Assembly (NCBI GenBank): GCA_963800865.1
Contig: CAWDCL010000003.1
Span: 186,001-250,000 of the forward strand
Direction: 5' to 3'
Length of the DNA: 64,000 bases
Source of the DNA: JALOKP01 sp963800865
Lineage (GTDB): Bacteria; Acidobacteriota; Polarisedimenticolia; J045
The stretch's first letter is position 1, and each line of letters starts with the position of its first letter. Shown piece by piece: positions 61,676-64,000 of this stretch. Under the pieces are notes generated by a model that was given only the letters and a program-made list of their open reading frames with translations, had not been told where the DNA came from and made no database searches. The position numbers were made by a program, and so were the translations under genes.

Positions 61676-62068
61676 ATGGCGCCTGTCTCCCCGGCCTGGT
61701 CCCGCTTCCTGGTCGACGAGGATCTGCCGCGCTCGCTCGCGGCCGACCTTCGGGATGCGGGACTCGATGCGGTGCACGCGGTCGATGTCGCGCTCGGCGG
61801 GCGTTCGGATGCCCTGGTCCGGGAACTCGCCGCCGTGTCCTCCCGAATACTCGTGACGCGCGACGTGGGGATGGTCGCGCCGCGGGACCCCGGCAGCCGT
61901 AGCGTGCCCGGCTTCGTGCTCGTGCGCGTCCCGACCGCCGTTCTTGTCGCTGATCTCAAGGTCATCATCGTCCGCGCGTTGCTCTCGCTCTCCCAGGCCC
62001 CGCCTTCGGATCCGATCGTCGTCGTAGAGCCTGGACGAGTTCGAGTCCGTCGGCGCCCCTCGCCCTGA
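61676..62068 (+). CDS. DUF5615 PIN-like toxin
   Basis: 130 residues. Acidic PIN/Mut7-C-like residues are visible: FLVDEDLPRSLAADLRDAGL (Asp-Glu-Asp) and ILVTRDVGM (Asp), with the spacing of DUF5615. The family is proposed to cut RNA. Length is slightly longer than usual, with a basic tail RVRRRPSP. It is the toxin partner of the DUF433 gene just upstream. Confidence 0.88.
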   Translation: MAPVSPAWSRFLVDEDLPRSLAADLRDAGLDAVHAVDVALGGRSDALVRELAAVSSRILVTRDVGMVAPRDPGSRSVPGFVLVRVPTAVLVADLKVIIVRALLSLSQAPPSDPIVVVEPGRVRVRRRPSP

Positions 62069-62149
62069 TCTCTGCCATCGCCAATGACGCGGCTCGACAA
62101 GATTGGGCCCGCGTGAAGTGGCGCGGCTCTCATTCCCCTGGGAGGTTGT

Positions 62150-62350
62150 GTGGTGCCGGTCGAGCCCTGGACTCGAATTCCGCTTCCTTCCCTCTGGCCC
62201 CGTCGCGCCCGTTCCGCCATCCTCCACGCCCTCTCCCTGGCCCGGATCGCCCGGCTTGCGGCCACCGATCGCGTCGCCGTCTCCGTCCGCCTGGAGCACG
62301 AGCTGGCCCTGCTCCGCGAGGAGCTGCGCATCAAGGACGCCCCTGTCTTC
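62150..62350 (+). pseudogene. integrase-type transposase N-terminal remnant
   Basis: The frame RARSAILHALSLARIARLAA followed by LEHELALLREELRIKDA is the coiled N-terminus of IS3/IS481-like transposases, where L-R-E-E-L-R-I-K-D-A-R-M precedes a basic stretch. Sequence diverges after 62345. No catalytic core. Confidence 0.6.
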
Positions 62351-62377
62351 GCGACGGAAACGCCGCCTCCGGGGACT

Positions 62378-62737
62378 TCAGAGCCGGTGGCCGCCTGCAC
62401 CTCCGTGGCTCGCTCGCGCCAAGTCTATGATCCGCAGGGGCTTCAGCGACCTCGGTTTGCATATCCCGAACACTCTGTACACCACGTTGGCCCATGGCCA
62501 CGTGACATCTTCCTCAGTGTAGAAATAATCCCGAAACCGGAACGAGGTGAGATCGATCTCGAACTTCGCGGCCAGTTCGACCATGAATTTCTCGGCCTCC
62601 TCGCCTGCGATACCGAGGTCCAAGTTGACACTCGTTTCCTCGTCGAGTGAGGTCGTTACCAGCCACTCGTTCCGAAGCACCGAGATGATCTCCCGGATCA
62701 CGGGGTCTAGTTTCGAGGGATCGAAGTCGTTCGTCAT
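62378..62737 (-). CDS. DUF1493 (acyl-carrier-protein-like) protein
   Basis: 119 residues: NDFDPSKLDPVIREIISVLR, TSLDEETSVNLDLGIAGEEA and FEIDLTSFRFRDYFYTEEDV, ending KPLRIIDLARASHGG. This follows DUF1493, which has an ACP-like helical fold (D-L-G-x-x-G-x-x-A then F-x-x-x-Y-F) but no phosphopantetheine Ser. DUF1493 genes often sit beside polymorphic or contact-dependent toxins as immunity or accessory genes. Codon use is clearly less GC-rich than in neighbours, indicating acquisition. ATG 62737 chosen; weak ribosome binding site. Confidence 0.8.
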   Translation of the reverse strand: MTNDFDPSKLDPVIREIISVLRNEWLVTTSLDEETSVNLDLGIAGEEAEKFMVELAAKFEIDLTSFRFRDYFYTEEDVTWPWANVVYRVFGICKPRSLKPLRIIDLARASHGGAGGHRL

Positions 62738-62774
62738 TGTGTCACTTGCCTGCCTGGGTGACTGCTGGTGACCA

Positions 62775-62925
62775 TTACGAGAGTTCCCTGAAGTTGCCTC
62801 CGGCACCTCCCGATCCAATTGCCTCCAGATACTCCGCCCAGTTGCCAACGAATGCTACGCGTCGCCCCCACATTGCGGCGTTCGAAACGGAAACCGACGT
62901 TGTGCCCCAACCGGCTACGCGACCG
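62775..62925 (-). pseudogene. C-terminal fragment of an unidentified protein
   Basis: The minus frame reads GRVAGWGTTSVSVSNAAMWG, RRVAFVGNWAEYLEAIGSGG and AGGNFRELS, then TGA, 37 nt before the DUF1493 start. It has protein-like composition and shares the lower GC of DUF1493, but its upstream part is replaced by the repeat at 62948. It could be the end of a toxin whose immunity gene is DUF1493; that is speculation. Confidence 0.35.
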
Positions 62926-62947
62926 ACCTCGGGCGGCCACTGGATAC

Positions 62948-63018
62948 GGAACGGCTCCGCGTCAGCCGAGGTCCACTCCGCGGCCGTCATCCCGAGCCCG
63001 TGGGGAGACGCGGGCCAT
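62948..63018 (+). repeat. 71-bp dispersed repeat (copy 2)
   Basis: Pairs with 30467-30537 (same length, about 85 percent identical by eye, same orientation). Sits at the break point upstream of the truncated protein fragment at 62775-62925. Confidence 0.55.
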
Positions 63019-63181
63019 GCGGCCTATCCCCTCGGCGATGGGCGACATCCTCGCCGAGGGAGTCCGGCCGACCCCAGGAACTCGTCCCCGGCACCCGTTG
63101 ACCCGTTCACGGGCCGTCCGGCCGAGCCAGATCACTGAAGCGCTCGCGTAAACGAGGTCCTCACCGTGATTCACCACTTGG

Positions 63182-63292
63182 GAAGCACACCAAAGCAGAT
63201 CACGGCTCGCAGTCCCTGGCTGAACGGAGTCGCCGAGAGGTTCGTGAGCACCGCACGCAGCGAGCTCCTCGACCACGTCATCGTGCGCCGGT
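63182..63292 (+). pseudogene. integrase-type transposase catalytic-end remnant
   Basis: The frame PKQITARSPWLNGVAERFVS followed by TARSELLDHVIV closely matches the DDE catalytic-Glu segment of the element at 40860 (nucleotides 41526-41630). Both flanks are unrelated. Confidence 0.8.
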
Positions 63293-63436
63293 GCTACCCT
63301 AAGGCGAAATGTGGTCCATACCGCCTATCCGCCGATGGCTCGACCGAGATGCTGCCCGCGCGCATCTGCGCGGCGCTGCCGGTCTGAGTCAAGTACCACT
63401 GCCCGCGGCACCCCCTACCCGATCGGAGAGAGTGCG

Positions 63437-63829
63437 ATGCACAACGAACACCTGATCCAGCTTGTGCGCAGTGCCATCGAGTGGGCCGCCCTCGGCATCG
63501 AGATCCTCGGCGCGATGATCATCGTCGCCGGCATCCTGCGGATGGCCATCACCCGCGGCACGGTACGATTCCTGCTGAAGCTCGACGAACCGGGCGCCTA
63601 CGAGAGCTACAAGCACCAGATCGGCCGTTCGCTGCTGCTGGGGCTGGAGTTCCTGGTCGCGGGCGACGTGGTCAGGACGGTGGCGCTGGAGCCCACGCTG
63701 GACAACGTGACGGTGCTGGGCATGCTGGTGCTGGTGCGCACCTTCCTGAGCTGGAGCCTGACCGTCGAGATCGAAAGCCGCTGGCCCTGGCAGCCGCGCA
63801 AGGCACCGCCGCCAAGGGGTGCTGATTGA
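63437..63829 (+). CDS. DUF1622 membrane protein
   Basis: 130 residues, three predicted helices. The DUF1622 pattern is present: LVRSAIEWAALGIEILGAMI, GRSLLLGLEFLVAGDVVRTV and LGMLVLVRTFLSWSLTVEIE. A small inner-membrane protein of unknown function. ATG 63437 with ggagagagtg upstream; an earlier in-frame start at 63311 overlaps IS junk. Confidence 0.88.
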   Translation: MHNEHLIQLVRSAIEWAALGIEILGAMIIVAGILRMAITRGTVRFLLKLDEPGAYESYKHQIGRSLLLGLEFLVAGDVVRTVALEPTLDNVTVLGMLVLVRTFLSWSLTVEIESRWPWQPRKAPPPRGAD

Positions 63830-63860
63830 AGCCGGTCGAAGGGCCCCGCATGGCGTCGGC

Positions 63861-64000
63861 TCACACCGCGCAGTAGCGGCCCTGGATCTCCCGGCCGGCC
63901 AGCAGCGCCTGCGCGGCGCCCTGGTTCACGATGCGGCCCTGGTCGAAGAGGCAGGCGCGGCCGCTGATCTGCAGCGCGCGCTCCACGTTCTCGCGATGGA
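63861..64000 (-). CDS. ABC transporter ATP-binding protein, C-terminal end (partial)
   Basis: The final 45 residues only: HRENVERALQISGRACLFDQ, GRIVNQGAAQALLAGREIQG, RYCAV, stop at 63861. This is the post-H-loop end of LptB/LivF-type ATPases (D/N-x-G-R-I-V-x-x-G, terminal R-x-Y). The substrate is unknown; an LptB-like role is one possibility. The rest lies beyond the window's right edge. Confidence 0.8.
   Translation of the reverse strand, partial: HRENVERALQISGRACLFDQGRIVNQGAAQALLAGREIQGRYCAV

Noticed and set aside
1..64000. CRISPR arrays, tRNA or rRNA genes
   Set aside because: No regularly spaced 25-40 bp repeats, and I recognised no clover-leaf T-arm plus acceptor pairs or rRNA-conserved blocks by eye.

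Overview
The window is GC-rich bacterial DNA of mixed character: intact chromosomal genes alternating with insertion-sequence remnants and decayed gene fragments. A Gram-negative envelope is indicated by a FadL-type porin, other outer-membrane barrel proteins, a lipobox lipoprotein and a TonB-like fragment. The long secreted Asp-box protein ends in an acidic calcium-loop and YLVRGQ/GTYG-type tail that I associate with Acidobacteriota (Thermoanaerobaculia-like lineages). That taxonomic placement is inference. I recognised no rRNA, tRNA or CRISPR array.

Layout. 1-21.9 kb is mostly ordinary chromosome: an ABC uptake cassette behind a PLP decarboxylase (minus strand); a divergent cytochrome bd-like/c-heme respiratory pair whose second gene is frameshifted by a 4-bp duplication, then threonine aldolase; small enzymes; a PNPOx/GAF pair; two periplasmic c-type cytochromes; a GT-C membrane glycosyltransferase interrupted by an in-frame TAG; the Asp-box protein; RsgA; and an M48 protease. 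21.9-30.8 kb is disturbed: IS3 and IS110 remnants, a BASS-type carrier, a SulP transporter, TonB, AccD and DUF1254 fragments, a glycine-zipper gene between direct repeats, and FadL. 30.8-36.1 kb holds an anaerobic sulfatase maturase, its arylsulfatase and a second SulP transporter, with a 0.5-kb mosaic of three decayed gene ends between the last two. 36.1-50 kb carries DUF4403 and DUF2860 envelope genes, IS91-like and integrase-type IS remnants, a lipid-hydrolase/ceramidase-like convergent pair of lower GC, and several secreted proteins. 50.5-58.4 kb is an island of three tandem DUF1254/DUF1214 genes and a large arylsulfatase lying between two facing copies of one IS terminus. 58.4-64 kb is again mosaic: a HAD/2H-phosphoesterase chimera, a DUF433/DUF5615 toxin-antitoxin pair, an orphan DUF1493 gene, transposase scraps, DUF1622 and the end of an ABC ATPase.

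How it fits together. Sulfatases (two plus one fragment), a sulfatase maturase, SulP carriers (two plus one fragment) and DUF1254 proteins (three plus one fragment) recur far more than chance would suggest. Their fragments sit at IS scars. I read this as an accessory sulfate-ester module that has been copied, moved and partly lost through IS91-like and integrase-type elements. The best candidates for something not previously described are the IS-bounded DUF1254 x3-sulfatase island and the terminal-fragment mosaic at 33.8-34.3 kb.
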